Positions 9,071 through 18,843 of a stretch of DNA of 64,000 bases are shown here, one piece after another (the stretch's first letter is position 1; the number at the start of each line of letters is the position of its first letter). A program made the position numbers and the translations under genes. The notes beneath the pieces were generated by a model, which saw only the letters and a list, made by a program, of their open reading frames with translations, was not told the DNA's origin and made no database searches. Origin of the DNA: Actinoplanes italicus (GTDB lineage Bacteria; Actinomycetota; Actinomycetes; Mycobacteriales; Micromonosporaceae). Location of the stretch: positions 62,001-126,000 of the forward strand of contig NZ_PVMZ01000003.1 of NCBI RefSeq assembly GCF_003001815.1, written 5' to 3'.

Positions 9071-10417
9071 ATGGACCCCGCCTCGGTCGGCCTGCCGGAT
9101 CTGCAACTGATCATCTTCGCGGTCCTGCTGGTGCTCCTCGCCGGCCTGGCCTCGATGACCGACGCCGCGCTGGCGACCGTCTCCCAGGCCCGGGCCGCCG
9201 AGCTGGCCCGGGAGGGACGCCGGGGCGCCGGCGCGCTGGCCGCGGTCGCCTCCGACGTGGTCCGCTACGTCAACCTGCTGCTCCTGCTGCGGCTGCTCTG
9301 CGAGCTGACCGCGACCACGCTGGTGGCGCTGGTGGCGGTGGACACGTGGGGGGTCGGCTGGCAGGCGGCGCTGGTCTCGGCGGGCGCCATGACGCTGGTC
9401 AGCTTCGTCGTGGTCGGAGTGGCCCCGCGCACGCTGGGCCGCCAGCACGCCTACGCGGTGGGCCGGGCGACCGCCCCGCTGGTGCGCTGGCTGGGCAAGG
9501 TACTCAACCCGCTCGCCAAGCTGCTGATCCTGATCGGCAACGCGGTCACTCCCGGTAAAGGGTTCCCGGAGGGGCCGTTCGGCAGTCAGGTGGAGCTGCG
9601 CGAGCTGGTCGACCTGGCCGAGCAGCGCGGTGTGGTGGAGCACGGCGAGCGCGACATGATCCACTCGGTATTCACGCTGGGTGACACCATCGCCCGTGAG
9701 GTCATGGTCCCGAGGACCGAGATGGTGTGGATCGAGGGGCCGAAGACACTTCAGCAGGCGCTCTTCCTCTTCCTGCGGTCCGGGTTCTCCCGGATCCCGG
9801 TGATCGGGGAGAGCGTCGACGACGTGCTCGGTGTGCTCTATCTCAAGGACGTGATCCGCCGTACACAGAACGGCGATCCGGACGCGACCGCGCAGGCGGT
9901 GTCCGAGGCGATGCGCCCGGCCAATTTCGTGCCCGAGTCGAAACCGGTCGACGACCTGCTCTCCGAGATGCAGGCGGCCCGCAACCACCTGGTCATCGTG
10001 GTCGACGAGTACGGCGGTACCGCCGGCCTGGTCACCATCGAGGACATCCTGGAAGAGATCGTCGGAGAGATCACCGACGAGTACGACGTCGAGCGACCAC
10101 CGATCGAGCATCTCGACGACGGGGCGGTACGCGTGACCGCGCGCCTGCCGATCGAGGATCTCGGCGAGGTTTTCGGTGTCGAACTGCCCGCCGAGGAGGT
10201 CGAGACGGTCGGCGGCCTGCTCGCCCAGACGCTGGGTCGTGTGCCGATCCCCGGCGCGAAAGCGGAGGTGAGGGGCCTGCACCTGACCGCCGAAGGCACC
10301 ACCGGCCGGCGGAACCGGATCGACTCGGTGCTGGTGCGCCGGATCCGGCCGCAACCGGCCGCGCAGGACCATGAGAACGTTGCCGAGAACGAGGAAAGAC
10401 AACCAGCCGATGCCTGA
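9071..10417 (+). CDS. CNNM/CorC-type CBS-domain membrane transporter
   Basis: A 448-residue hemolysin-C/CorC family protein. An N-terminal DUF21 membrane domain with about four hydrophobic segments (roughly 8-30, 55-80, 95-120, 135-160) is followed by two CBS domains ([22 protein letters not shown] and [29 protein letters not shown]) and the C-terminal CorC/HlyC domain. Relatives take part in Mg or Co ion export or homeostasis; the ion here is not known. The stop overlaps the next gene start by 8 bases. Confidence 0.9.
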   Translation: MDPASVGLPDLQLIIFAVLLVLLAGLASMTDAALATVSQARAAELAREGRRGAGALAAVASDVVRYVNLLLLLRLLCELTATTLVALVAVDTWGVGWQAALVSAGAMTLVSFVVVGVAPRTLGRQHAYAVGRATAPLVRWLGKVLNPLAKLLILIGNAVTPGKGFPEGPFGSQVELRELVDLAEQRGVVEHGERDMIHSVFTLGDTIAREVMVPRTEMVWIEGPKTLQQALFLFLRSGFSRIPVIGESVDDVLGVLYLKDVIRRTQNGDPDATAQAVSEAMRPANFVPESKPVDDLLSEMQAARNHLVIVVDEYGGTAGLVTIEDILEEIVGEITDEYDVERPPIEHLDDGAVRVTARLPIEDLGEVFGVELPAEEVETVGGLLAQTLGRVPIPGAKAEVRGLHLTAEGTTGRRNRIDSVLVRRIRPQPAAQDHENVAENEERQPADA

Positions 10418-10802
10418 TCAGACCACTGCCGTCGCTGTTCCGAGCGGCGGCGATGCCGTACTGAGCGCCGAGGACACCAAACTGGTGACCCTCGCGCGCC
10501 ACTCCCGCACCCGCGTCGGTGCGGCCGAGGGAGCGGCGGTCCGCGACCAGGACGGGCGGACCTACGCGGCCGCCTCGGTGAACCTGCCCCACCTGACGTT
10601 GAGCGCGCTGCAGCTCGCGGTGGCTCAGGCCGCCTCGTCCGGCGCCACGAGCATCGAGGCGGCGGCGGTCGTCACCGAGTCCGCTGAACTGGAGGCCGCC
10701 GGCCTCGCTGCCGTGCGTGATCTGGCCGCGGTTGCCCCGGTGCACGTGGCGGGCCCCACGGGATCGCTTGTCGGCACCGTCGTGTCTGGTGCGGTTCTCT
10801 GA
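10410..10802 (+). CDS. Cytidine deaminase-like protein lacking zinc ligands
   Basis: A 130-residue protein that occupies the slot between the CBS protein and era where actinobacteria carry a deaminase-fold protein. The fold pattern is visible ([19 protein letters not shown], then helices), but neither the C/HAE nor the PCxxC zinc motif of cytidine deaminases is present: the protein contains no cysteine. I therefore do not expect deaminase activity. The ATG at 10410 follows GAGGAAAG; a longer ATG start at 10371 would lie deep inside the upstream gene. The last base of its stop is the first base of the era ATG. Confidence 0.75.
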   Translation: MPDQTTAVAVPSGGDAVLSAEDTKLVTLARHSRTRVGAAEGAAVRDQDGRTYAAASVNLPHLTLSALQLAVAQAASSGATSIEAAAVVTESAELEAAGLAAVRDLAAVAPVHVAGPTGSLVGTVVSGAVL

Positions 10803-12115
10803 TGGCGGAGAAGCCCGAGGAGCGGCGTCTCACCGCCGGTGAGCGTAATGAGTTGCGGCGACAGGAACGCCGGGCGGCCCGGCGGGCCGAGGATCAGGGC
10901 GCGGCTCAGGGCGGGCGCGGATCCGGCGGGGCCGCTGGGGGCAGAACGTCAGGATCCCCGGGTACGGGTGAAGCACGGTCCCGTGGCGGCCGGGGAACCG
11001 GGCCGGCAGCAGGGCGGGGCGACCAGACCGGCCGGGGAGCCAGGCCGTCAGCCGGGCAGGTCGAGCGGGCCGGCCGTGGAGACGGAGCCCAGCGGGAGTC
11101 CCCGGGCCGCGGCGCGACGGGTGGTGCCACCGCGGGACGGGCTGGTGCTCCTGCCGACGGCGACCTCCGTACCGGCAAAGGGTTTCCCCGGAAGAAGCAC
11201 CGGCACAAAGCCGCACGTGTCGAGAAACCGCAAGACGACGTCTACCGTGCGGGTTTCGCCTGTTTCGTGGGTAGACCCAATGCGGGCAAATCGACCCTGA
11301 CCAACGCGATCGTCGGCCAGAAGATCGCGATCACCTCGAACAAGCCGCAGACCACCCGGCACGTCATCCGGGGCATCCTGCACCGGCCGGACGCGCAGCT
11401 CGTGCTGGTCGACACGCCGGGTCTGCACCGGCCCCGGACCCTGCTCGGCCAGCGGCTGAACGACCTGGTCCGCGAGGTGTGGAGCGAGGTCGACGTGATC
11501 GGCGTGTGCTTCCCGGCGGACGAGCCGATCGGGCGTGGTGACCGGTTCATCTCCTCGGAGATGAATGCGCTCAAGGCCACGGTCATCGCCGTGGTGACCA
11601 AGGTGGACCTGGTCGACCCGCAGACGCTGGCGCAGCGGTTGCTCGCCGTTTCCGAGCTGTACGACTTCGCCGAGATCGTGCCGGTCAGCGCGGTCTCCGG
11701 GCATCAGGTGGAGGCCCTGACCGACGTCATGGTCCGCCACATGCCGGAGTCGCCGCAGCTCTATCCGGACGACGTGCTCACCGACGAGCCGGAGCAGGTG
11801 CTGATCGGTGAGCTGATCCGCGAGGCGGCGCTCGAGGGGGTCCGCGACGAGCTGCCCCACTCGATCGCCGTGATGGTCGAGGAGATGCTCGTCGAGGGCA
11901 ACCTCACGAAGATCTACGCGGATCTGTACGTGGAGCGCGACAGCCAGAAGTCGATTGTGATCGGTACGCGCGGGGTACGCCTCAAAGAGGTGGGAACGCG
12001 CGCCCGCACGGAGATCGAGCAGCTGCTCGGCCGACGGGTCTATCTGGATCTTCACGTCCGGGTGGCGAAGGAATGGCAGCGGGATCCCAAACAGCTGCGT
12101 AAGTTGGGTTTTTAG
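10802..12115 (+). CDS. era: GTPase Era with long N-terminal extension
   Basis: A 437-residue version of the ribosome-assembly GTPase, which binds 16S rRNA near its 3' end. G1 is GRPNAGKST at 157-165, the switch reads SNKPQTTRH, G3 is DTPG and G4 is TKVD; the KH RNA-binding domain with LTKIYADLYVERDSQK closes the protein. The catalytic part starts only at about residue 147, after a Gly/Arg/Ala-rich tail of very low complexity, whereas the G1 motif is usually near residue 15. The ATG overlaps the upstream stop (TGATG). No internal start close to the GTPase domain stands out, so the extension is probably translated. Confidence 0.93.
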   Translation: MAEKPEERRLTAGERNELRRQERRAARRAEDQGAAQGGRGSGGAAGGRTSGSPGTGEARSRGGRGTGPAAGRGDQTGRGARPSAGQVERAGRGDGAQRESPGRGATGGATAGRAGAPADGDLRTGKGFPRKKHRHKAARVEKPQDDVYRAGFACFVGRPNAGKSTLTNAIVGQKIAITSNKPQTTRHVIRGILHRPDAQLVLVDTPGLHRPRTLLGQRLNDLVREVWSEVDVIGVCFPADEPIGRGDRFISSEMNALKATVIAVVTKVDLVDPQTLAQRLLAVSELYDFAEIVPVSAVSGHQVEALTDVMVRHMPESPQLYPDDVLTDEPEQVLIGELIREAALEGVRDELPHSIAVMVEEMLVEGNLTKIYADLYVERDSQKSIVIGTRGVRLKEVGTRARTEIEQLLGRRVYLDLHVRVAKEWQRDPKQLRKLGF

Positions 12116-12137
12116 ATCGAAACGTGGACATTCGCTG

Positions 12138-12160
12138 ACTATGGTGTTCTTCACCATAGT
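12138..12160. terminator. 9-bp perfect hairpin after era
   Basis: ACTATGGTG pairs with CACCATAGT around a TTCTT loop, 22 bases after the era stop and about 40 before the acyltransferase start. Its A/T content is high for this genome. It may end the era message or be an operator for the next gene; there is little U-tract. Confidence 0.45.
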
Positions 12161-12198
12161 TTGCACAAGATGGACGCACGCGGGTAACACCTTGTGCC

Positions 12199-13245
12199 AT
12201 GCGAAACCGGTACCTGGACCTGCTCCGTGCCGTCGCGACCGTGCGCGTGGTGATCTACCACATCACCGGATGGGCCGCGTTCACCGTGGTTCTTCCGGCG
12301 ATGTCGGTCATGTTCGCCCTGGCCGGCTCGCTGATGGCCGCCTCGCTGGACCGGGCCGGGGTGTGGGCGGTGGAACGCCGGATCCGCCGCCTGCTGCCGT
12401 CGCTCTGGGCGATCGCCGTCATCGCGGTCGCCACCATGCTCGCCACCGGCAGTTCCACCTGGAACCCGATGCTGCTGCTCTGGGGGTTCCCGATCGACAC
12501 CCCGGAGGCGACCGGGTGGTGGGTCCAGGGGCTCAGCCACACCTGGTACCTGCGGGACTTCCTCTGGATGATGCTGCTGTCGCCGCTCGTGCTGCCGGTC
12601 TACCGCCGCTTTCCGCTGGTGACGATCCTCACGCCGTACGTGGCCCTGGCCGTGATCACCGTGGCCGGGGTGACCGTCCCGCCGGTCGCACAGAGTCTGG
12701 CCCTCTACGGCGGCGCCTGGCTGCTCGGCTTCGCCCACCACGACGGCCACCTGGAGCGCCTGGGCCGTAAGCGGCTGCTGGCCATCGCCGCCGTGCTGGC
12801 CGTGCCGGCGCTCGGCTGGACCGCCGCACACCCCGGCCCGCGCGGTTGGGACCTCAACGACGTCCCGCTCGGCAACGCGCTCTGGTCGGCCGCGTTCATC
12901 CTGATCGTGCTGGGTTGTGTGCGCCCGATGATCAGGGAGAACCGGGTGCTGACCGTCCTCAACGCCCGCGCCCTGACGATCTATCTGTGGCACGTCCCCG
13001 TGGTCGTGGCGGTCACCCAGTGGGGCGAGCGGCACGGCCTGCCGATTGTCGGCTGGGTGGGCATCAGCTGGCGGGTCGTGGCCGTCTCGGTGCTGCTCGC
13101 CGTCCTGATCGCGGCCTTCGGCTGGATCGAGGACGTGGCCGCCGGACGCCGCCCGGTGCTGATCCCCGGACGGCGGATCCCGGTCCCCGTCTCCCCGGCC
13201 CCCACCGGGACGACGAGACCGGAACCCGCCGTCAGCCTGCGATGA
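12199..13245 (+). CDS. Acyltransferase 3 family membrane protein
   Basis: A 348-residue integral membrane protein with about ten hydrophobic segments. The opening [18 protein letters not shown] fits the acyltransferase-3 (OafA/YrhL) family, in which an Arg and a His of the first segment (here R16 and H21) are needed to transfer acyl groups to extracytoplasmic sugars or lipids. The C-terminal tail is basic, Pro-rich and cytoplasmic. It ends in a 14-base convergent overlap with the lipoprotein gene. The substrate is unknown. Confidence 0.8.
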   Translation: MRNRYLDLLRAVATVRVVIYHITGWAAFTVVLPAMSVMFALAGSLMAASLDRAGVWAVERRIRRLLPSLWAIAVIAVATMLATGSSTWNPMLLLWGFPIDTPEATGWWVQGLSHTWYLRDFLWMMLLSPLVLPVYRRFPLVTILTPYVALAVITVAGVTVPPVAQSLALYGGAWLLGFAHHDGHLERLGRKRLLAIAAVLAVPALGWTAAHPGPRGWDLNDVPLGNALWSAAFILIVLGCVRPMIRENRVLTVLNARALTIYLWHVPVVVAVTQWGERHGLPIVGWVGISWRVVAVSVLLAVLIAAFGWIEDVAAGRRPVLIPGRRIPVPVSPAPTGTTRPEPAVSLR

Positions 13246-14002
13246 CCCGCAGATCCCCGCTGCTGGTCCGCAGGTCGAGAACGTCCTTCGAGGTGGGGTT
13301 GTCGCGGATGCCGACGATTTCCTGGTCGCCGGAGTTCGTCACGGTGCGCAGGCGGTAGTCGCCGGCGGGGACCATGAGGTCGACGTCGCCGTTGCTCACC
13401 GAGGCGGTAACCGAGGTCACCGCGTTCAGCTTGAGGTCGACGTCCCCCGACGAGGCCCGGACGGTCACCGGGCCGGCCACGTCCAGCGCGCTGAGGTTGC
13501 CGGAATGCGCCTCCAGGTTCACCTCGGAGCCACCGACCACGTTGATGTCGCCGGAGGTGGCCCGCACCTTCACCGTGCCGGTGCTGTTCTCCACCATCAC
13601 GTCGCCGGAACTCACCCGCAGGTCGACCGCACCGATGCCGGACAGGCTGACGTCACCGGACCGCAGTTCGCCCTTGACCGCCACCCCCGGTGGAGCCGTG
13701 ACCACGAAGTCGACCCGGCAGTCCGGCCCGCAGACCCCGTTCAGCGTGAGGACGCCGCCGGCCAGCTGGTAGGACGGGCCGGGGTCGGTGCCGCCGTGGA
13801 TCACCCGCCGGATCCGGGTGCCGGTCGCGGTGGCGTCGGTCTCCACCATGACGTCGCTGGCGCCGCCGGACAGCACGACCTCGGTGATCTTGGTGTTCTC
13901 GGTGTCGTCGAAGGTCATCCGAGCACCCACCACGCCGTCACAGCCGGCGAGGGCGCCCGCCGAGACGGCGGCGGCGAGAATCAGGGCAACTCTGCGGGTC
14001 AT
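13232..14002 (-). CDS. DUF4097-family lipoprotein
   Basis: A 256-residue predicted lipoprotein: signal peptide, then lipobox LAGC with the lipidated Cys at residue 21. The rest is a repetitive beta-helix of short units such as [22 protein letters not shown] and [11 protein letters not shown], the SGD-rich pattern of DUF4097. It is probably anchored on the outer face of the membrane; function unknown. The gene starts 22 bases from the next divergent ORF region and overlaps the acyltransferase 3' end. Confidence 0.85.
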   Translation of the reverse strand: MTRRVALILAAAVSAGALAGCDGVVGARMTFDDTENTKITEVVLSGGASDVMVETDATATGTRIRRVIHGGTDPGPSYQLAGGVLTLNGVCGPDCRVDFVVTAPPGVAVKGELRSGDVSLSGIGAVDLRVSSGDVMVENSTGTVKVRATSGDINVVGGSEVNLEAHSGNLSALDVAGPVTVRASSGDVDLKLNAVTSVTASVSNGDVDLMVPAGDYRLRTVTNSGDQEIVGIRDNPTSKDVLDLRTSSGDLRVIAG

Positions 14003-14108
14003 GCCCTGACGCTATTTCCGCGCTGTGACGGAATCCATCAGTCGCCCCCCGGAGACGACCCTGAGATCCGGGTCAGGGTCTGTCGTAGGCAGGAGGCAGA
14101 ATGGCGGG

Positions 14109-14885
14109 GTGCCCGCCGGATACCGCCGCCAGCTCTACCGCGACGACGCGGTGGTCCTGCGTGTGCAGAAACTCGGCGAGAGCGACCGGATCGTCACCCT
14201 GCTGACCCGGCGGCACGGGCGGCTGCGCGCCGTCGCCCGCGGCGTGCGGCGCACCTCGTCGAGATTCGGTGCCCGGCTCGAGCCGTTCGGCCACATCGAC
14301 CTGCAGCTCGCCGGCTCGCCCGAGGGTCTGGGCAGCTCGCTGCACTCGGTCAGTCAGGTCGAGGCGGTCTCGCTCTACGGCAAGAGTTTCCTCACGGACT
14401 ACCCGCGCTTCACGGCGGCCAGCGCCATCTGCGAGACCGCCGAGCGGCTCACCCCCGTCGAGCGAGAGCCCGCGCTGAGGCTCTTCCAGCTCACCCTGGG
14501 CGCCCTCAAGGCCCTCGCGGCGGGCGAGCACTCCGGCAGTCTGGTCCTCGACGCCTACCTCCTGCGGGCCATGTCGTTCGCGGGCTGGGCACCGGCCATC
14601 ACCGAGTGCGCCGTCTGCGGCACCCCCGGGCAGCACGCGGCGTTCTCGGTGCCGGCCGGTGGGGCGGTCTGCCCCGACTGCCGGCCGCCCGGCTCCGCCC
14701 ACCCCAGCCCGGACACCCTCGGCCTGATGTCCGCCCTCACCTCCGGCGACTGGACGCTTGCGGACGCCTCCGCGCCGTCGGTGCGGCGCGAGTGCAGCGG
14801 ACTGGTCGCCGCCCACCTGCAATGGCACATGGAGCGGGCGCTGCGCTCGCTCCCGCTTGTCGATCGACGGGAGTTGAAACCTTGA
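14109..14885 (+). CDS. recO: DNA repair protein RecO
   Basis: A 258-residue recombination mediator that helps RecR load RecA on SSB-coated DNA. An N-terminal OB-fold ([33 protein letters not shown]) is followed by a helical domain and a four-Cys zinc site (CAVCG and CPDC). The GTG at 14109 was chosen because [18 protein letters not shown] is a normal RecO start and GGAGG lies about 13 bases upstream. The stop overlaps the TTG start of uppS by 3 bases. Confidence 0.93.
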   Translation: MPAGYRRQLYRDDAVVLRVQKLGESDRIVTLLTRRHGRLRAVARGVRRTSSRFGARLEPFGHIDLQLAGSPEGLGSSLHSVSQVEAVSLYGKSFLTDYPRFTAASAICETAERLTPVEREPALRLFQLTLGALKALAAGEHSGSLVLDAYLLRAMSFAGWAPAITECAVCGTPGQHAAFSVPAGGAVCPDCRPPGSAHPSPDTLGLMSALTSGDWTLADASAPSVRRECSGLVAAHLQWHMERALRSLPLVDRRELKP

Positions 14886-15664
14886 GCCCGCGTCCGCCCA
14901 CCCCCCACATCTCCGGTGCCCGGCCACCCAAGCTGCCCGCGGCGGCGCTGCCCAAGCACGTGGCGATCGTCATGGACGGCAACGGCCGCTGGGCGAAGGA
15001 GCGCGGGCTGTCCCGGACCAAGGGGCACGAGCAGGGGGAGCACTCGCTCTTCGACACCATCGAGGGCGCCATCGAGATCGGCATCCCCTACCTGTCGGCG
15101 TACGCGTTCTCCACCGAGAACTGGAAGCGCTCGCCCGAGGAGGTGCGCTTCCTGATGGGCTTCAACCGCGACGTCATCCGCCGCCGCCGCGACCAGCTCG
15201 TCGACCTGGGCGTCCGCGTGGTCTGGTCCGGGCGGGCCGGGCGGCTGTGGAAGAGCGTCATCTCCGAGCTGCAGACCGCCGAGGAGATGAGCAGGAAAAA
15301 CAAGACCCTCACCCTGCAGTTCTGCGTCAACTACGGCGGCCAGGCCGAGATCGCGGACGCGGCGGCGGCCATCGCGCGCGACGTCGCGGCAGGCAAGCTC
15401 AAGGCCGACAAGATCAACGAGAAGACGATCGCCAAGTACCTGTACCACCCGGAGATCCCCGAGGTGGACATGTTCCTGCGGCCGTCCGGCGAGCAACGTA
15501 CTTCGAACTTCCTGCTCTGGCAGTCGGCCTACGCCGAGATGGTCTACCTGGACACGCTCTGGCCCGACTTCGACCGCCGGCATCTGTGGTACGCCTGCGA
15601 GCTCTTCGCCCAGCGTGACCGGCGTTTCGGCGGCGCGCTGCCGAACCCGGTCAGCCCCACGTGA
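14882..15664 (+). CDS. uppS: Isoprenyl transferase (undecaprenyl diphosphate synthase type)
   Basis: A 260-residue cis-prenyltransferase that builds the lipid carrier for cell-wall precursors. The catalytic Asp is in [14 protein letters not shown], followed by the [13 protein letters not shown] and [18 protein letters not shown] signatures of the family. The start is a TTG at 14882 overlapping the recO stop, with GGGAG about 10 bases upstream; the frame is open much further back, but only across recO. Actinobacteria often have two such enzymes, so the exact chain length made is uncertain. Confidence 0.92.
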   Translation: MSPRPPTPHISGARPPKLPAAALPKHVAIVMDGNGRWAKERGLSRTKGHEQGEHSLFDTIEGAIEIGIPYLSAYAFSTENWKRSPEEVRFLMGFNRDVIRRRRDQLVDLGVRVVWSGRAGRLWKSVISELQTAEEMSRKNKTLTLQFCVNYGGQAEIADAAAAIARDVAAGKLKADKINEKTIAKYLYHPEIPEVDMFLRPSGEQRTSNFLLWQSAYAEMVYLDTLWPDFDRRHLWYACELFAQRDRRFGGALPNPVSPT

Positions 15665-16188
15665 GCGGAGTCCGGCACCTCTGGATCGCCCGGCACGCCG
15701 AGGCGAACAGCGACGAGTCGGGCCTGAGCGCCGCCGGTGAGGAGCAGGCACGGCTTCTCGGCGAACGGTTGAGCGCCGTCCCGTTCGCGGCGATCGGCCA
15801 CAGCCCGCTCCCGCGGGCGGTGCGAACCGCCGCGATCGTCGCGGAGCACCTGCCCGGCGTGCCGGTGCAGGCCGCCGACGAACTCGACGACCGCTTCCCG
15901 GCCGACGACCCGGTCGCGTCCGCCGCGATGATCGCGCGGTTCACCGGGCCCGCCGAGGTGGAACGGCACGAGCTGGTCATCACGCATGCGTTCCAGGTGG
16001 CGTGGTTCGTCCGGGACGCGCTGGAGACACCGGAGTCACGGTGGCGGGACGTCATCCCGGCGAACACCGGGCTCACCGTGATCCGGTATTTCCCGCGTGG
16101 GCGTACCCGCGTGATCGTCTTCAATGATCTCTCGCACCTGCCGCCCGCACTCCGGTGGACCGGCTCGCCACCGGAACTCAGGCTGTAA
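15661..16188 (+). CDS. Histidine phosphatase family protein
   Basis: A 175-residue member of the phosphoglycerate-mutase-like superfamily. The catalytic motif appears as R11-H12-A-E14 rather than RHGE, and the second His is in [11 protein letters not shown]. Arg at [11 protein letters not shown] completes the phosphate pocket. The GTG start overlaps the uppS stop, so it is the last gene of the recO-uppS run. The substrate is unknown; a role in trimming prenyl phosphates is only suggested by position. Confidence 0.85.
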   Translation: MSGVRHLWIARHAEANSDESGLSAAGEEQARLLGERLSAVPFAAIGHSPLPRAVRTAAIVAEHLPGVPVQAADELDDRFPADDPVASAAMIARFTGPAEVERHELVITHAFQVAWFVRDALETPESRWRDVIPANTGLTVIRYFPRGRTRVIVFNDLSHLPPALRWTGSPPELRL

Positions 16189-16852
16189 GGGCCTTCACCG
16201 AGGCCTCCAGGTCGCTCAGGTCGGGGAGCACCACGTGCGCGCCCGCAGCGGCCAGATCGGCCGCCGGGGTGGCGCCGGTAGCCACCGCGATCGCGACCGC
16301 GCCGTTGGCCAGCGCTGCCGTCACATCGTTCACCGTGTCGCCGATGACGACCGGGCGGAAGTCCTCGGCGTACTTGTCGCGGGCCCGTTCGAGGCTGCGG
16401 CGCACCAGCGTGGCCCGCAAACTGTCGTCGGTGCCGTAACCGCCGACCTCGGCGTCGAACGCCCCGCTCAGGCCGAACGCGGCCACCTTGAACGCGGCCA
16501 CCTCGGGGATGTTGCCGGTCACCAGGGTCTGCACCACCCGCGGATCGTCACCCAGGTGGGCCAGCACCTCACGGACACCCGGCATGAGGTGGCCCTGCAC
16601 CGTGAACTCGTGCTTGATCTCGTCCACCAGCTCGACGTAGCGGGCGAAGAACCGCTCGTGCGTGCAGTCGGTCACCCCGTGTGCGGCGAACACCTCGTTG
16701 CAGATGTCCGTGTCGGTCCGTCCGCCGAAGATCGGTGTGTCCCGCCACGCCACCCCGGTCACCTCGGTGAACGCCGCTCTCCACGCCTTGGCCGCCACCC
16801 CGCCGCCGCGTAGCAGGGTGTAGTCGATGTCCCACATCACCAGCCGTCTCAT
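16178..16852 (-). CDS. HAD family hydrolase
   Basis: A 224-residue haloacid-dehalogenase phosphatase with the nucleophile motif D8-I-D10-Y-T near the N-terminus, Thr in LVTGN as motif II, and [13 protein letters not shown] as motif IV. The alpha-helical cap insert resembles phosphoglycolate-phosphatase-like enzymes. The ATG at 16852 overlaps the stop of the upstream gene by 4 bases (ATGA), so the two are coupled. The 3' ends of this gene and the histidine phosphatase overlap convergently by 11 bases. Confidence 0.85.
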   Translation of the reverse strand: MRRLVMWDIDYTLLRGGGVAAKAWRAAFTEVTGVAWRDTPIFGGRTDTDICNEVFAAHGVTDCTHERFFARYVELVDEIKHEFTVQGHLMPGVREVLAHLGDDPRVVQTLVTGNIPEVAAFKVAAFGLSGAFDAEVGGYGTDDSLRATLVRRSLERARDKYAEDFRPVVIGDTVNDVTAALANGAVAIAVATGATPAADLAAAGAHVVLPDLSDLEASVKALTA

Positions 16853-17145
16853 GACTCGCCCAGCACCCGCTCGATGTGCTCGACCTTGGCGGTCAGCGCG
16901 CCGGTGACGCCCGGCCGGACATCCGCCTTCAGCGAGAGGCTGACCCGCGGCGAGACCTTCGCGACGGCGTCGACGGCCCGCTTGACCACGGCCATCACCT
17001 CGTCCCACTCGCCCTCGATCGTGGTGAACATGGCATCGGTCCGGTTCGGCAGCCCGGAGGCCCGGACCACCCGGACGGCCTCGGCGACGGCGTCTCCCAC
17101 GGAGTCACCGGCCCCGATCGGCGTGACGGAAAAGGCAACCAGCAT
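16849..17145 (-). CDS. Thiamine-binding-type protein (MTH1187/DUF77 family)
   Basis: A 98-residue ferredoxin-like protein with the family pattern [22 protein letters not shown] and [16 protein letters not shown]. Family members bind thiamine or related molecules as oligomers, though their job is not settled. It is translationally coupled to the HAD phosphatase; a phosphatase working on a thiamine-like phosphate would fit but is inference. The window also carries a TPP-regulated thiamine transporter at 22207-25284. Confidence 0.8.
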   Translation of the reverse strand: MLVAFSVTPIGAGDSVGDAVAEAVRVVRASGLPNRTDAMFTTIEGEWDEVMAVVKRAVDAVAKVSPRVSLSLKADVRPGVTGALTAKVEHIERVLGES

Positions 17146-17225
17146 GTCTCCATCCTCCCAGTCCGCCGCCCCTTGAGTCGATCAATGCAAGCGACTGGGC
17201 TAGGCGGCAGGCCAGTAATCATGAG

Positions 17226-17246
17226 CCTAGTCGGTCAGTGACTAGG
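17226..17246. promoter_or_regulatory. Inverted repeat upstream of vapB remnant
   Basis: CCTAGTC and GACTAGG flank a 7-base centre, about 40 bases before the vapB start. Toxin-antitoxin operons are usually autoregulated through such a palindrome, so it may be the old VapBC operator. Confidence 0.35.
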
Positions 17247-17288
17247 GGCCCAAGCTGATTGGAGAGGGGCTGCCTTGGGGGAGATCTG

Positions 17289-17494
17289 ATGACCGAGAGC
17301 TTGGATGATCTGGACGCGGAGGTGCTGTCCGAGGCTGCCGAGCTGTTCGGCACCACAAGGCAGTGGACACCGTCAATGCGGCTTCACGCGCTGCCGTGGG
17401 CAGGGCTGAGCGGGAGCGGGCGCTCGCCGAGTTGGTGGAGATCGCCGGAACCGGTCAGTTCGACGAACTGCTCGACAAGCGGAACCGCCGATGA
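17289..17494 (+). pseudogene. vapB: VapB-type antitoxin, frameshifted
   Basis: The first frame reads MTESLDDLDAEVLSEAAELFGTT, the ribbon-helix-helix start of a VapB antitoxin. At about 17357 the expected continuation KAVDTVNAASRAAV and then FDELLDKRNRR is found in another frame, consistent with loss of one A in the run after ACC ACA. The stop of the second frame overlaps the vapC ATG, the usual antitoxin-toxin arrangement. Without frameshifting, no complete antitoxin would be made. Confidence 0.8.
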
Positions 17495-17843
17495 CCGGGT
17501 CGCTGTTCCTGGTTGATACCAGCGCGTTGGTTCGCCTTTTGCGCAAGCCTCAGATTCTCGATCGATGGGAGCGTGAGGTCAAGAACGGCAGGAATCGTTG
17601 ATCCGGCGCCTGTTCGGGTGGGCGGTCATGCCGGATCGCGCCTTCGAGAAGGCCTTGCAGTTGCAGGCAGCGTTATCGAGAAAGGGCGCCCACAGGTCGG
17701 CGGGCATCGTCGATCTGCTTACCGCCGTCACGGCTGAAACCCACGGTTACACGTTGCTCCACTACGACCGAGACTTCGTGCGGGTGGCGGAGGTGACCGG
17801 TCAGCCGGTGCGATGGATCGCCGAGCCGGGGACCGTGGATTGA
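17491..17843 (+). pseudogene. vapC: VapC-type PIN-domain toxin, internally deleted
   Basis: The start MTGSLFLVDTSALVRLLRKPQ carries the first PIN-domain Asp, but the frame stops at 17601 after 36 residues. From 17598 another frame continues with RLFGWAVMPDRAFEKALQLQ and the later PIN residues in RSAGIVDLLTAV and LLHYDRDFVRVAEVTGQPVRW. Roughly 30-40 codons that normally hold the conserved Glu are missing between the two parts. A deletion has therefore destroyed the RNase; with the frameshifted vapB beside it, the whole module is decayed. Confidence 0.8.
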
Positions 17844-17928
17844 TGCCCCAGCCTGTCTGAAAAGTATCAGGTCATTCACTTTGTCGGTATCGGGTGAGCG
17901 GGCGAGTGCGATCGTCGCGGCCTCTGCG

Positions 17929-17934
17929 TAGGTT
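17929..17934 (+). promoter_or_regulatory. -10 box, probable leaderless promoter of the AKR gene
   Basis: TAGGTT lies six bases before the GTG at 17941, with no ribosome-binding site in between. Confidence 0.5.
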
Positions 17935-17940
17935 CGCCGG

Positions 17941-18843
17941 GTGACGGTAAAGCGGAATGAGGCGTCGGCGGCGGGGGAGTGGCGGCTCGGGGATCGGGTC
18001 GTCAAGCGGATGGGGTTCGGGTCGATGCGGCTCACGGTCCGGGCCGATCGGGAACGGGCTGTCGCTGTTCTTCGGCGGGCCGTCGAGATGGGTGTCGATC
18101 ACATCGACACCGCGGCTTTCTACTTCTCTCCGGGTGGGATTCTCGACGGCGAGTCGGGAACGGTTCGGTATGCGACCGAGCTGATTCGGGAGGCGCTCAG
18201 GCCGTACGACCAAGGGATTTTCATCGCGACGAAAGTCGGACCGGACCCGCGACCGGATGGCGGGTGGGGTGAAGCGGCCATGCCGGGGCAGTTGCGCCGG
18301 CAGGTCGAGGAGAATCTGCGCCGCCTCGATGTGGAGGCACTCGACCTGGTCAATCTGCGGATCGTCAAGCCGGTGGGGCCGGAGGGGGTCGCCGAGCGAT
18401 TCGGGGCCCTGGCCGAGATGCGTGCCGAAGGGCTGATTCGCCATCTCGGACTCTCCAATGTCCGCGTCGAACATGTTGACGCCGCTGAAAAGGTCGCGCC
18501 GGTGGCCTGCGTGCAGAACGCCTATGCCGTTGATCTGCGGCGGCACGACGAATTGCTGAGGGAATGCGGAAAGCGTGGCATCGCCTTCGTGCCGTTCTTC
18601 ACGATCGCCGGACCGTCGCGTGAGGCCGGGGCCGGTGACGGCGACAGCGGCGCGGAGTGGCGGATCGCGAGGGAACGTGGCGTCACCGGGCATCAGGTGC
18701 GGCTCGCGTGGACGCTGCAGCAGGGCGAGCACGTGCTGGTGATCCCCGGCACCGGCGACATCGCCCACCTGGAGGAGAACGTCGCCGCCGGCGCGTTGCG
18801 GCTCAGTGAGGCCGAAATGGCCGAGATGGATCAGCGGCGGTAG
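17941..18843 (+). CDS. Aldo/keto reductase
   Basis: A 300-residue NADPH-dependent TIM-barrel oxidoreductase. The Asp and Tyr of the catalytic tetrad are in VDHIDTAAFYFSPG and the Lys in IFIATKVGPDP, but the position of the usual catalytic His reads DLVNLRIVKP, with Arg instead. NADPH-binding elements VIPGTGDIAHLEENV lie near the C-terminus. The His to Arg change suggests altered chemistry or substrate. The gene overlaps the convergent MTHFR-like gene by 13 bases. Confidence 0.88.
   Translation: MTVKRNEASAAGEWRLGDRVVKRMGFGSMRLTVRADRERAVAVLRRAVEMGVDHIDTAAFYFSPGGILDGESGTVRYATELIREALRPYDQGIFIATKVGPDPRPDGGWGEAAMPGQLRRQVEENLRRLDVEALDLVNLRIVKPVGPEGVAERFGALAEMRAEGLIRHLGLSNVRVEHVDAAEKVAPVACVQNAYAVDLRRHDELLRECGKRGIAFVPFFTIAGPSREAGAGDGDSGAEWRIARERGVTGHQVRLAWTLQQGEHVLVIPGTGDIAHLEENVAAGALRLSEAEMAEMDQRR

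Noticed and set aside
13505-14881. Long upstream extension of the uppS frame
   Set aside because: It crosses the lipoprotein and recO genes; only the part from 14882 resembles a protein family.
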